Of a stretch of 64,000 bases of DNA, positions 21,228-38,848 are shown piece after piece. Position numbers and translations under genes: made by a program. The DNA comes from Nannocystis pusilla. Its GTDB lineage: Bacteria > Myxococcota_A > Polyangia > Nannocystales > Nannocystaceae. Numbering within the stretch: the stretch's first letter is position 1; every line of letters begins with the position of its first letter. Location: positions 3,039,204 through 3,103,203 of the forward strand of contig NZ_JAPNKE010000002.1 in assembly GCF_026626665.1 (NCBI RefSeq). The letters run 5' to 3'. Under the pieces are notes generated by a model. That model worked only from the letters and a program-made list of their open reading frames with translations. It searched no databases and was not told the DNA's origin.

Positions 21228-22920
21228 TCAGAAGCTCACCGACACCTGCGTGCCGATCTGCTCCTTCTGGACCTTCTTGAAGGTGGCCTTCTTGAGCTCC
21301 GCGGCCACGCAGTTGGCGAGGCCGTCGTTGCCCGCGGCGTCGACCACGGTCGAGCTCAGCACGGTGCCGGACGGACCGCTGATCGACAGCTTGATCGAGA
21401 CCTTCTCGCCGCCCTTGGCATTCTTGGCGCAGTTGCTCTTGGCGCTGGCCTTGACCGGGTTGACGCCCGCCTGGATGTCGGAGAGCTCGAGCTTCTCCGG
21501 CAGGCTGGAGTCGGACGGCGGCTTGGAGCCGCTGTCGCCGCCGCCGCCGCTCTTCTTGCCGCACTTCGACGGGTCGAGGATGCAGTCGACGCTGTAGTCC
21601 TCTTTCTTCTCTTCCTTCTTCGGCTCGGTCTTCGGCTCGGTCTTACCGTCGACGGCGGTCGACTTGCTGTCCGTCTTCTCGCCCTTCTTGTCGGTCTTCT
21701 TCGTCGTCGTCTTGGCGACCGTGCCCTTCTTGTCGTCGGGGGTCGCGGGCGGCGTATCGGCGGCGCCGGTCTCGTCCGCCTCCTCGTCCTCTTCCTTCTT
21801 CTTCTTCTTGGGCTTGTCGCCGTCGTCCTCGTCTTCCGGCTTCTCCTTCACCTCGGCCGGCTTGATGACCTCGACGATCTTCGTCTCCGGCGTCGGCGGT
21901 GGCCTGGTGAGGATGTACCAAGCCATGCCGCCCATGCCGAGCAGCAGGATCGCCATCAGCGCGTAGAGCGGCGCGTTCGACGAGCGCTGCGGCTCGGGGG
22001 CCGGCGCCTCGACCACCGGCTGGGCCGGCGTCACGAGCAGCGGCGCAGCCGAGAGGCCGCCGAAGCCGGTGCCGCCGAAGCTCGGCAGCATCGAGTCGTC
22101 ACGACCCTCTTCGCCGCCGCCGCCGCCGCCGCCACCGCCACCGCCGCCGCCCATCATGCCGCTCATGGCGCGGATGTCGATGAGGCCCGAACCTTCGTTG
22201 TTGCCGGTCGGCGAGGCCGCCGGAGCACCGCCGCCGCCGCCGCCGCCGCTGCCGAGCGAGAACGACGGGCCGCTGGGCGCCGGACCGCCGCCGCCCTGCT
22301 TGCTGCCCATCGCGATCGAGGAGAGGCTGTCGAGCGAGAACAGCACCGAGTTCTCATTGCGCGCGCCGGTCAGCGAGGACACGCGCGGGTTCTCGCCGCT
22401 GGCTGCCGGCGAGGCCGAAGCCTTCGGGCCGCTGGTCGCTGCCGCGGGCGCCGCCGCGGCGGGCTGGCGCGCGGGCTCGGGCTGGCGGTCGTAGCTCGAG
22501 GAGCTCGGCGTCGCCGCGGGAGCGGGCGCGCTGTAGTCGTCGTCGCTGCCGCCCGCGAACGGATCGGGCGCCGAGCTGGCGGGGAGCTGCGGCCAGATCG
22601 GAGAACGCGCCCACGTCACCCAGGGGCAGCCAATCTTCGAAGCCCTCCTGCCAGACCGAAGTGTCCTTGTCGATCTCTCCGGCGGCGAAGCGCTCGCGGA
22701 CCTCGGCCTCGCTGATCGGCCCCACGGTCTCGCCACCGATCGCAAGGTGCCAGCCCGGCTCGTCGGCTGGCGCATCACCACCATCCTCTGCGCCGCCTGC
22801 CTTGTCGCGGACGATGATGACGTTGCTGCACTTCTTGCAGCGGATCTTGAAGGTCTTGCCGCGGACCTTGTCGTCCGCAATCGAGTATTTGGCTCCGCAC
22901 TTATCGCATTCGATCTTCAT
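21228..22920 (-). CDS. AgmX/GltJ-like zinc-ribbon, GYF and TonB-like membrane protein
   Basis: About 564 residues. Starts MKIECDKCGAKYSIADDKV with the MJ0042-type zinc ribbon (CDKC...CKKCSN), then a GYF_2 domain (GWHLAIGGETVGPISEAEV, IDKDTSVWQEGFEDWLPL). A long low-complexity region follows, including glycine runs, then one membrane helix (APLYALMAILLLGMGGMAWY), a lysine/glutamate-rich spacer and a C-terminal AgmX/PglI-type domain (LELSDIQAGVNPVKASAKSN, GLANCVAAELKKATFKKVQ). This is the architecture of the Myxococcus gliding-motility protein AgmX (GltJ), which links the cytoplasm to the periplasm. The frame changes near 22595 (one base), just after the GYF domain. Confidence 0.85.
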
Positions 22921-23326
22921 GAGCGTGATTCCTGGGATTCGCTCGCCAGAGCGCGACGGCGTCCTGCAGAAGTGACTACGTCCGCGGGGCCGCCAGTATA
23001 GGAAATGCGGCTGGTAGGTACAACCAGACGGAGAAAACAGCCGACGGCCGCAGCCAGGGTCGCGTGGCGCCGCCCTTCGCCGACCCCTGCCCCACACGAG
23101 TTCGGGCTCACCCCACCGGACATCTGCCCAGCGGCCTCTGGGAGCCTGGCAGCGCGGGTTTGACCGCTTGGCGCGACAAACGCGCGGCGGCGCTCCAGAG
23201 GGTTCATGGAGCGAGTTCGGGGCTGCTGCGGTGCCGGCGCGACCTTCGAGCCGTCACGACGCGGGGCGACCAGCCCGAAGGGCCAGAGCGCTGCAGGGTC
23301 GTGACGGCGGCTCACGGGCAATCGGC
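22921..23326. other. Spacer downstream of purA and upstream of the AgmX-like gene
   Basis: No gene supported over about 400 bases. Upstream of the AgmX-like start there is a slightly A/T-richer stretch (22995-23030). The only structure I can support is the inverted repeat at 23250-23308. Confidence 0.6.
23250..23308 (-). promoter_or_regulatory. Structured element after purA: 11-bp inverted repeat with inner hairpin
   Basis: GCCGTCACGAC at 23250-23260 is perfectly complementary to GTCGTGACGGC at 23298-23308. The 37 bases between contain a smaller hairpin (CAGCCCGAAGGGCC). It begins about 20 bases after the purA stop on the minus strand, so it is probably a 3' end structure or intrinsic terminator, although there is no clear U-run. 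Confidence 0.5.
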
Positions 23327-27148
<3,822 letters not shown>

Positions 27149-27223
27149 CGCCCGCCGTATACCACGCTCTCGCGCGCGGCGCGGGCGTCCCCGGCTCGCA
27201 GCTGCAGGCCTCCGCAGGTTGTC

Positions 27224-28516
27224 TCATTCCGCTCGACGGGTGAGCGCTCGCACGCCGATGTCACGGCGGAACTGGCCGCCCTCGACCTCGATGTCGGCGA
27301 GCGCCGCGTAGGCGCGCTCGATGGCCGCCCGCAAGTCGACGCCGCGGGCGCAGACCCCGAGCACCCGGCCGCCGCGCGTCTCCCAGCCGAGCGCGCCGCG
27401 ACGCGTACCGGCGTGGAACACCTTGACCTCGGCGAGCTCCGCGACCGTCTCGAGCCCGCGGATCGCCGCACCCGGCCGGGTCTCGCCGGGATAGCCGGCC
27501 GCCGCCACCACCACGCTGGCGGCCGGCGCGGCCGCGTAGGTCCGCGGCGTCAGCTCGCCGCGGGCGGCCGCCAGCAGGTCGGCGACGATCGGCGTCTGCA
27601 GGCCGAACAGCACCGGCTGCGCCTCCGGATCGCCGAAGCGGCAGTTGTACTCGATGACCTTCGGCGCGCCGTCCGGCGCGATCATCAGACCGACGAACAG
27701 CACGCCGACGAAGCGTCGCCCCTCGGCGCGCAGCCCGGCCAGCGTCGGCCCCACGATCTCCAGCTCCGCCCGCCGCAGCACCGCCGCGTCACACACCGGC
27801 GCCGGGCAGTAAGCGCCCATCCCGCCGGTGTTCGGCCCCTCATCGCCGTCGCGCAGGCGCTTGTGGTCCTGGGCGGGCGGTAGGAGGCTCCAGCGCTCGC
27901 CGTCGGTCAGCACGAACAGCGACGCCTCCTCGCCGTGCAGCCGCTCCTCGAGCACCACCGTCGCGCCGGCGTCGCCGAAGACATGTCCTTCGAGACAGGA
28001 CCGAACGGCCAGCTCCGCCTCCTCGAAGCTCTCGGGCACGACCACGCCCTTGCCGGCCGCCAGGCCGCTGGCCTTGATCACCGGCGGGCTGGCGAACGAG
28101 CGCACCGCCGCCAGCGCCTCGCCCAGCCCGGTGACCGTCACGTGCGCCGCCGTCGGGATCGCGTGGCGGGCCATGAACGCCTTGGCCACCGCCTTGCTGC
28201 CCTCGAGCTCCGCGGCCGCCGCCGACGGCCCGAACACCGCGTGACCGGCCGCGCGCAGGCGGTCGGCCAGCCCGTCGACCAGCGGCTGCTCGGGGCCGAC
28301 GATCACCAGGTCCGGGCGCAGCGCGTCGGCCAGCGCGACCTGGCCCGCGAGGTCGCCGACGCCGACCGCGTGGCAGATCGCGTCCTCGGCGATGCCGTCG
28401 CTGCCCGGCGCGGCGTGGACCTCGTGGCCCTCGACGCGGCAGCGCCACGCCAGCGCGTGCTCGCGGCCGCCGCCGCCGACGATCAGGACCTTCAAGCTGC
28501 TCTTCGGGACATGCAC
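27224..28516 (-). CDS. purD: Phosphoribosylamine-glycine ligase (GARS)
   Basis: ATP-grasp enzyme, second step of purine synthesis. Seen: [117 protein letters not shown] and [10 protein letters not shown]. The start is either GTG 28516 (given) or TTG 28495; no clear ribosome-binding site separates them. A palindromic element at 27980-27998 is translated as CLEGHVFGD within a surface loop, without a frame change. It follows purH by 50 bases. Confidence 0.93.
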   Translation of the reverse strand: MHVPKSSLKVLIVGGGGREHALAWRCRVEGHEVHAAPGSDGIAEDAICHAVGVGDLAGQVALADALRPDLVIVGPEQPLVDGLADRLRAAGHAVFGPSAAAAELEGSKAVAKAFMARHAIPTAAHVTVTGLGEALAAVRSFASPPVIKASGLAAGKGVVVPESFEEAELAVRSCLEGHVFGDAGATVVLEERLHGEEASLFVLTDGERWSLLPPAQDHKRLRDGDEGPNTGGMGAYCPAPVCDAAVLRRAELEIVGPTLAGLRAEGRRFVGVLFVGLMIAPDGAPKVIEYNCRFGDPEAQPVLFGLQTPIVADLLAAARGELTPRTYAAAPAASVVVAAAGYPGETRPGAAIRGLETVAELAEVKVFHAGTRRGALGWETRGGRVLGVCARGVDLRAAIERAYAALADIEVEGGQFRRDIGVRALTRRAE

Positions 28517-28566
28517 GATCGCACCTGGCCTTTCGGACCTGCGCAAAAAGTCAGCAGCGCAAGAAG

Positions 28567-30169
28567 TCAGTGACGGAAGTGCCGCTGACCGGTGAACACC
28601 ATCGCCAGGCCGTGCTCGTCGGCGGCGGTCACGACCTCCTCGTCGCGGACCGAGCCGCCGGGCTGGACGATCGCCGTCACCCCGGCCGCGGCCGCGGCGT
28701 CGACCCCGTCGCGGAACGGGAAGAACGCGTCGGAGGCGAGCACCGCCCCCTGCGCGCGCTGGCCCGCGCGGGCCGTCGCCTGCCGGGCCGCCTCGACGCG
28801 TGAGGTCTGGCCGCCGCCGATGCCGACGGTCGCGCCGTCCTTGCACAGCACGATCGCGTTCGAGCGCACCGCCTTGCCGACGATCTGCGCCAGCTCGAGG
28901 TCGCGCAGCTCGAGGCCGTGGGCGCGCGGCGGGTCGCCACCTTGGCCTGCGCCGCCCCCACCGTCACGGCGTCCTCGCGCTGGGCCAGCAGGCCGCCCGC
29001 GATCGAGCGCAGGCGCAGGGCCGGCTGGCTCTCGGGACCTGTCCCGACGAGCATGTCCTCGAGCGACAACAGGCGGAGGTTCTTCTTGCCGGCCAGCAGC
29101 GCCAGCGCCTCCGGGCTGAACGACGGGGCGATCACGACTTCGAGGAAGGTCTCGGCCAGCCGCTCGGCGACGGCGCGGTCGACCGGTCCGGACAGCGCCA
29201 CGATCCCGCCGAACGCGCTCTCGGCGTCGGCCTCGCGGGCGCGCACGTACACGTCGGCGAGCGACTCGTCGCCGCGGGCGATCGCCGCGCCGCACGGCGA
29301 CACGTGCTTGATGACCGCGGCCGCCAGGCCCAGGCGGCTGAGGTCGCGGCACAGGCCGAGCGCCGCGTCGGCGTCGAGCAGGTTGTTGTACGACAGCGCC
29401 TTGCCCTGGTGCTGGACCGCGCGGTGCAGCCCGGCCGGCTCGCCGGCCGCCAGCTCGGTCGCGTAGAAGCGGGCCGGCTGGTGCGGGTTCTCGCCGTAGC
29501 GCAGCTCGCCCTGGGCCGCGCCGGCGACGAACAGCCGGTCGGGCAGCGCATCTGTCCCGACGGACAGGCCGGCGTCGTCGAAGCGCGCCAGGTAGCCGGC
29601 GATCGCCGCGTCGTAGGCGGCCGTGTGCGCGTAGGCCTTGCGCATCAGCGAGCGGCGCAGGCTCTCGGGCAGCGCGCCGCCGTGCTCGCGCAGCGCCTCG
29701 CCGAGGCGCGCGTAGTCGGCCGGGTCGACGACCACCGCCACGCGCTGCCAGTTCTTGGCCGCCGCGCGCACCATCGCCGGACCGCCGATGTCGATGTTCT
29801 CGACCGCGTCCTCGAAGCTGCTGCCGGGCTTGGCGACGACCTGGCGGAACGGATAGAGGTTGACGACCACGAGGTCGATCGGCGCGATGCCGTGGAGCCG
29901 CAGCTCGGCCTCGTGCGCCGGGGTCGGCAGGGCCAGGATCCCGCCGTGGATCTTCGGGTGCAACGTCTTGACGCGCCCGCCGAGGATCTCGGGCGCGCCG
30001 GTGTACTCGCTCACCTTGACGACCGCGACGCCGAGCGCCTCGAGGGCCTGGTAGGTCCCTCCGGTCGACAGCACCTCGACCTGGGAGTCGATGAGGATCT
30101 GCGCCAGGACCTCGAGGTGGGTCTTGTCGCTGACGCTGACGAGGGCGCGACGGATCGGCGTGGGCGCGG

Positions 30170-30173
<4 letters not shown>
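28567..30173 (-). CDS. purH: Bifunctional AICAR transformylase/IMP cyclohydrolase
   Basis: Last two steps of IMP synthesis, using AICAR, which is also a by-product of histidine synthesis. N-terminal cyclohydrolase domain: [46 protein letters not shown] and VVVNLYPF. C-terminal transformylase: [41 protein letters not shown], then after a one-base shift near 28930 [32 protein letters not shown] and [11 protein letters not shown]. Elements are translated at 29034-29062 ([12 protein letters not shown]) and 29550-29568. ATG 30173 overlaps the upstream regulator stop by four bases. Confidence 0.94.
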
Positions 30174-30784
<611 letters not shown>

Positions 30785-30854
30785 GATGATCCCCATGCGG
30801 CGCGCGCGGAGCGGCGCCGTTATCCCCAAAAATGCGCGGTGGTGAGCGGAACGA

Positions 30855-30900
30855 ACGGGCAGGTCTAAAAGGACAGGTCCAAAAGGACAGTTACAAAAGT
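30855..30900. repeat. Three short GGACAG-AAAA repeats
   Basis: GGGCAGGTCTAAAA, GGACAGGTCCAAAA and GGACAGTTACAAAA are in tandem with a 14-base period across the 3' end of the merR gene. On the minus strand each gives TCCTTTT or TCTTTT runs after a short inverted arm, so the block could act as a weak terminator after merR. Confidence 0.6.
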
Positions 30901-31436
30901 TCAGTCGGACTCGCGGCCCCACCGCCCCGTGGACGGACAGCGCCGCCGCCGGCGATGAGCAGCTTCTCGAGGCGGTAGACGCCGGACAGCAGCGCGTCCG
31001 CGGCCGAGCGGAGCGAGCGGAGCTCGCCGTAGAGGCTGTCGCGCCGCGGCGACGGATCCTCGGCGTCGATCTTCGCGGCGAAGGCGGACAGCAGCTCCTC
31101 GAGCGCCTCGTCGAGGATCTCGATGCTGTCCTTGAAGGTGAGGAACTTGGCCTGGATCTCCTCGATCGTGTAGCGCTCCGCCATCAACTTCTTGATGGTG
31201 TTGATGCGACGCACCGCGCGGATCGGGTACACGCCGTGCGAGCCGAGGTGCTTGCCCTTGTGGCCGACCCGCCGCGAGCGCGGCACCAGGCCGAGCTGCA
31301 CGTAGCGGCGCAGGTTCGCCTCGCTGAACTTGACGTCGGCGTCCTCGAACACCGCGACGAGCTGCTGCGACGACAACCCCTCGGGGCTGCTCGCTTCGAT
31401 GTCGCGGATCTGGGCTTCGGTGAGCGCGGTCGGCAT
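30891..31436 (-). CDS. MerR family transcriptional regulator
   Basis: 181 residues from ATG 31436 ([20 protein letters not shown]). The winged-helix DNA-binding domain is visible ([59 protein letters not shown]), with [14 protein letters not shown] as the helix-turn-helix. A dimerising helix follows ([16 protein letters not shown]). No cysteine or effector-binding domain is seen, so the signal is unknown. A perfect 15-bp palindrome lies about 145 bases upstream and could be its own operator. The gene precedes the sigma-like/purH operon by about 107 bases on the same strand. Confidence 0.82.
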   Translation of the reverse strand: MPTALTEAQIRDIEASSPEGLSSQQLVAVFEDADVKFSEANLRRYVQLGLVPRSRRVGHKGKHLGSHGVYPIRAVRRINTIKKLMAERYTIEEIQAKFLTFKDSIEILDEALEELLSAFAAKIDAEDPSPRRDSLYGELRSLRSAADALLSGVYRLEKLLIAGGGAVRPRGGGAASPTELL

Positions 31437-31579
31437 GGCGGGTGCTGCGGGGAGAGTCGCGGCCGGGAGCGCGTGGACGGCGGTGCCCGGACGGAGAGGC
31501 TTCACAAGGTAGCGGAGGTGCGATCCAAGCCGTGTAGTTCCTTTGGCGCGATCAGGTTGGCTTGTGGGTCCGCAATATA

Positions 31580-31594
31580 ATCTACTGAGTAGAT
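31580..31594. promoter_or_regulatory. 15-bp palindrome ATCTACTGAGTAGAT, candidate operator
   Basis: A perfect inverted repeat (ATCTACT, G, AGTAGAT) in the most A/T-rich stretch of the region, next to TATAAT-like bases at 31575-31580 (minus strand TTATATTG). Its place upstream of the merR gene and in a promoter-like stretch suggests a MerR operator. Not tested. Confidence 0.5.
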
Positions 31595-32051
31595 CACTAG
31601 AAGCACTTTCACGCGAGGTCGGCAAGTTTCGGTCGTCTCGCATTCTGCGATAACGTTCAGTACCCCCCTGCCCAGGCATTCAGTTGAAGCGCCGTACGAG
31701 CAGCTGTCGCGCCCGCGAGTCCGTCGCACGAGCAACAGCCTCAGCCGCCGCAACGCCGGCCAGACGCGAGATCTCGCCGCCACCACGACATGGCCGACCG
31801 CCGGCTCGATCTACTCAAGCGATCGCAGTGACACGCGCTCGTCGACTCGATGTGCAGATCTCCATCGCCGAGATCTCGCCTCGCGCCGCCTGACCTTCGA
31901 GCCAGGCGCAGCCGACGGCGCATGCGCGCAGCCGCCGACTCGCTTCACGCGATCTGGCCGTAAACCGCAGCAGACGGGCGATCAGCGCGGGTTCCCGCGA
32001 TCGCAATCTGCGAAGCCGGCTCGCATTGCCGGCCACCTTCTCACGTGCACA
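31595..32051. other. Gene-free stretch upstream of the palindrome array
   Basis: No credible gene: frames are short, with irregular codon use. The stretch contains a degenerate copy of the CTCGCAANTTGCGAG palindrome near 31997-32012, and GAGATCTC motifs near 31769 and 31868. Nothing else is supported. Confidence 0.55.
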
Positions 32052-32120
32052 GCAAGTCGGCTCCACGAGCCGACTTGCGAGCATCACGACGCAGCAAGTC
32101 GGCTTCACGAGCCGACTTGC
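32052..32120. repeat. Two copies of a 27-base hairpin GCAAGTCGGCT...AGCCGACTTGC
   Basis: GCAAGTCGGCT at 32052-32062 pairs with AGCCGACTTGC at 32068-32078, and the same arms recur at 32094-32104 and 32110-32120. The perfect 11-bp stems enclose five-base loops (CCACG, TCACG). The spacing between copies is 42 bases. The arms share GCAAGT/ACTTGC with the next palindrome array. Confidence 0.9.
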
Positions 32121-32169
32121 GGGACGCAGCACGACCCGAGACGAGCTCGCTGCGCCGGAGCTGCGCTCT

Positions 32170-32558
32170 CTCGCAAGTTGCGAGTCGGCCCGCGTGGGGC
32201 CGGCGTGACGCTCCCGGGACTGGGCCCTCGAGCGCCGCGCGGTCGCCTGTTGCGAGGAAGGCAGCGGCGCTCGCAACCTGCGAGCCCTGCCCTCGCCGCT
32301 CGCTCGGCCCGACCGCTCGCAACTTGCGAGGAGAGATCCGCCGCTCGCAACTTGCGAGCCCGCGGCCCGTCCTACCCGACCGCTCGCAACTTGCGAGGAG
32401 AGATCCGTCGCTCGCAACCTGCGAGCCACGTCCCCGCGGCCCGCCCTACCCGACCGATCGCAACTTGCGAGGCCCGCTGCCCTCGACCCGCGAGCCTCGG
32501 CCGCACCTCCGCACCGGCCGGCTGGCCGCTATCCCGAGCGCCGATCGCAACTTGCGAG
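32170..32558. repeat. Array of CTCGCAACTTGCGAG palindromes
   Basis: Exact or nearly exact copies of the 15-bp palindrome start at 32170, 32270, 32316, 32344, 32383, 32411, 32457 and 32544, with a degenerate one at 32243. Two pairs (32316/32344 and 32383/32411) have the same 28-base spacing and the same 13-base spacer GAGAGATCCGYCG (Y = C or T), so a two-palindrome unit has been duplicated with period 67. No gene lies within it. It may be a binding array for a dimeric protein or a source of RNA hairpins. Confidence 0.92.
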
Positions 32559-32854
32559 TGCGACCACCGGCGTCGACCCGCGGCCACTCACCGACCCTGC
32601 GCTCACTCGCGCGCGGCCTGAAGCCTGAGGGTTGCGGCCCTCGGATCGGCTCCGCTTGTGAGCCGTCGAGGCACGTACGGGTGCACCGCCTGTGGCTCGA
32701 GCACGGCTCCTCGAGCACCCGCCGCGTACCGGCATGGCGAGAAGCGGCCCGCGCAGCGACTGGCGAACGCGACCCTGAAATTCGCGCTCGTGCATGGCTG
32801 TCCCGAAGGACAGGTGCCCACGTCGCTCGCTCGCGTCACCGCGTCGCACGCTGC
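32559..32854. other. Gene-free stretch with one palindromic element
   Basis: About 300 bases without a supported gene. CATGGCTGTCCCGAAGGACA at 32793-32812 is a full copy of the window-wide hairpin. Otherwise nothing is recognised. Confidence 0.55.
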
Positions 32855-32884
32855 CGAACGCTCGCGTGGCCGCGCGAGCGTTCG
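32855..32884 (-). terminator. 12-bp perfect hairpin right after the endopeptidase gene
   Basis: CGAACGCTCGCG (32855-32866) and CGCGAGCGTTCG (32873-32884) are perfectly complementary with a six-base loop. The hairpin starts one base after the stop codon on the minus strand. No U-run follows, so termination is probable but not certain. Confidence 0.65.
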
Positions 32885-32885
32885 T

Positions 32886-33752
32886 TCAACCCGGCGACAG
32901 CGCGATGGTCGACAGCGACGCCAGCGAGCGCCAGGCGATCGGGTCGTAGCGCTCCGGGCCGCCGTACTTATACGACTTCTTCTCGTGCTGCCAGACCACG
33001 CCGCGGTCGACGCAGCCGTGGAACCGGTCGTCGCGCGGGCAGTAGATCCGCACGTGGAAGTGGTCGCTGTGCGTCGGTGCGTCGGGCGGGTCGTACATGA
33101 CCGCACGCGCGTACTCGATGAGCCAGCGCGGCTTCTTGTGGCGCGTCGCGTACTCGAGGAGCCGGTCCTCGAGCGGCAGCGACACGAAGATCCACTGCAC
33201 GCGGATGGTCGCGTCGCTGAGCAGCGCCTCCACCAAGGCCCAGTTGCGCGCGGTGTCGAAGCGACGCTCCTGCCAGATCGCGTCGTTGTAGGTGCCCTTG
33301 CCGCGGACGTACGGCTTGCCCTCGCCGTCGTAGCGGATCATGTCGTTCTCCGGGGGCGCCAGCGGCTTGCCCTGTTCGTCGACGCTGTAGAAGATCAGGT
33401 CGACGTCGCGGCCGCTCTGGTGGCTGCTGTGCCACTTCGACTTGCCGCCGCGCTGCGGGCTGAGGTCGGCGATGCCGAGCGTCGCCTTCTTCGCCCCGCC
33501 CCGCACCGTCTTGGCCGCGCGACCCAGGGCGCTGACCAACTCCTCGGTGCCGTACTGGAAGCCGCGCGTCTTCCAGCGCTCGCCGACCGAGAAGCCGCTG
33601 CCCGTCAGCTCGAGCTTGGCCGGCCGGCGCAGGCGGCCGTGGCTCGACAGGCCCGTCGACACGCTGGTGCCATCGGTCCAGAGGTTGGGACCGGCGCAGC
33701 TGGTGAGGACGAGCCCGAACGCGAGCGCGACGGCCTTCGCGCGACGACGCAT
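32886..33752 (-). CDS. Penicillin-insensitive murein endopeptidase-like lipoprotein (M74)
   Basis: 288 residues with a lipoprotein signal (AVALAFGLVLTSCAGP). The M74/MepA-type zinc site is visible: SKWHSSHQSGRDVDLIFY and DAPTHSDHFHVRIYCPRDD, giving the ligand histidines and aspartate. MepA-type enzymes cut D-alanyl-meso-diaminopimelate cross-bridges in the periplasm; this version is probably anchored in the outer membrane. The start ATG 33752 has GAGGGT a few bases upstream. Intact frame. Confidence 0.88.
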   Translation of the reverse strand: MRRRAKAVALAFGLVLTSCAGPNLWTDGTSVSTGLSSHGRLRRPAKLELTGSGFSVGERWKTRGFQYGTEELVSALGRAAKTVRGGAKKATLGIADLSPQRGGKSKWHSSHQSGRDVDLIFYSVDEQGKPLAPPENDMIRYDGEGKPYVRGKGTYNDAIWQERRFDTARNWALVEALLSDATIRVQWIFVSLPLEDRLLEYATRHKKPRWLIEYARAVMYDPPDAPTHSDHFHVRIYCPRDDRFHGCVDRGVVWQHEKKSYKYGGPERYDPIAWRSLASLSTIALSPG

Positions 33753-33930
33753 ACCCTCATTCTTTTAGTCCCTCCGCGTCACGCTGTCCAAAGACGGGCA
33801 AACTCGCGCTGGCGCGCGTCGTGCCGCGTCCGAGGTTGCAGACCCGGCGACCGCCGCGAACCGCCGCCCGAGCCGAGGAGAGCCCCGAGCCCCCGCGCGG
33901 CGCCCGAGTTGCGCGCGCACGGGGGCGAGC

Positions 33931-33962
33931 GAAAAGGGCCGAGCCCCGCGAGGACTCGGCCC
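33931..33962 (-). terminator. Rho-independent terminator of dnaK
   Basis: On the minus strand GGGCCGAG, an 11-base loop, then CTCGGCCC followed by TTTTC. It lies 18 bases after the dnaK stop. Classic stem plus U-run. Confidence 0.85.
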
Positions 33963-33980
33963 GGTGCGCGCCGAAGCGCG

Positions 33981-35924
<1,944 letters not shown>

Positions 35925-35953
35925 TGTGGAACTCTGACCTTTCTCGGACTTGT

Positions 35954-35967
35954 GGCCCGTACGGGCC
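35954..35967. promoter_or_regulatory. 14-bp palindrome GGCCCGTACGGGCC in the dnaK leader
   Basis: A perfect palindrome in the untranslated region about 30-43 bases before the dnaK ATG. It could be an operator or a leader hairpin; it does not resemble the CIRCE element. Confidence 0.4.
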
Positions 35968-36021
35968 GGGGGACTTCTGCTTCCCTCTCGAGCCCACAAG
36001 GCCGGGAAGCGTTACGGGCGC

Positions 36022-36049
36022 AGAGTAAGGCCCGGTTCTCGCATGTCAA
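36022..36049 (-). promoter_or_regulatory. dnaK promoter, TTGACA-N16-TACTCT
   Basis: On the minus strand TTGACA (36049-36044), 16 bases, then TACTCT (36027-36022). The predicted transcription start near 36015 gives a leader of about 90 bases. The lon gene has the same layout. Confidence 0.65.
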
Positions 36050-36201
36050 TCGGCCGGCGAGCGGCCCGAGCAGGCGGGAGGGCCCGGAAAATGCACCGGG
36101 TCGCAGCGCCTCTGGCGACCGAACGAATTGGTCGCTCGCAACCAAAGGCCGCGGGCCCGGGGATGGGACTCCCAGGGCCCAGCGGTCCGCAAAAGCCGCG
36201 C

Positions 36202-38651
<2,450 letters not shown>

Positions 38652-38663
38652 AAGAGTGCCGGA

Positions 38664-38691
38664 AACGTAACACTCGGCCCTAGGCTGTCAA
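38664..38691 (-). promoter_or_regulatory. lon promoter, TTGACA-N16-TACGTT
   Basis: On the minus strand TTGACA (38691-38686), 16 bases, then TACGTT (38669-38664). The predicted start near 38657 is only about six bases before GTG 38651, so the transcript would have almost no leader. Confidence 0.6.
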
Positions 38692-38834
38692 CCACGCGAG
38701 TTCCACGCGCGCGGACGGCTGATTCGTGGCCCGGAGAACGGAATTTGCGGTCTCGGGCGCGGACGGACGCGTCGTCAATTCGCCGATACTCCGCGAGAAT
38801 CGGCGCGCGCCCCGGCCGGGCGCAGCGACGATGT

Positions 38835-38840
38835 TATAGT
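38835..38840 (+). promoter_or_regulatory. Candidate -10 box TATAGT for the sigma-54 activator gene
   Basis: TATAGT in a G+C-rich stretch, eight bases before the GTG start at 38849, again implying a leaderless or nearly leaderless transcript. No clear -35 box. Confidence 0.4.
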
Positions 38841-38848
38841 CGCGGTAA

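Noticed and set aside
32170..32558. CRISPR-like appearance of the palindrome array
   Set aside because: Repeats are only 15 bases and palindromic, spacers vary from 13 to 85 bases and are partly identical, and no cas gene is present.
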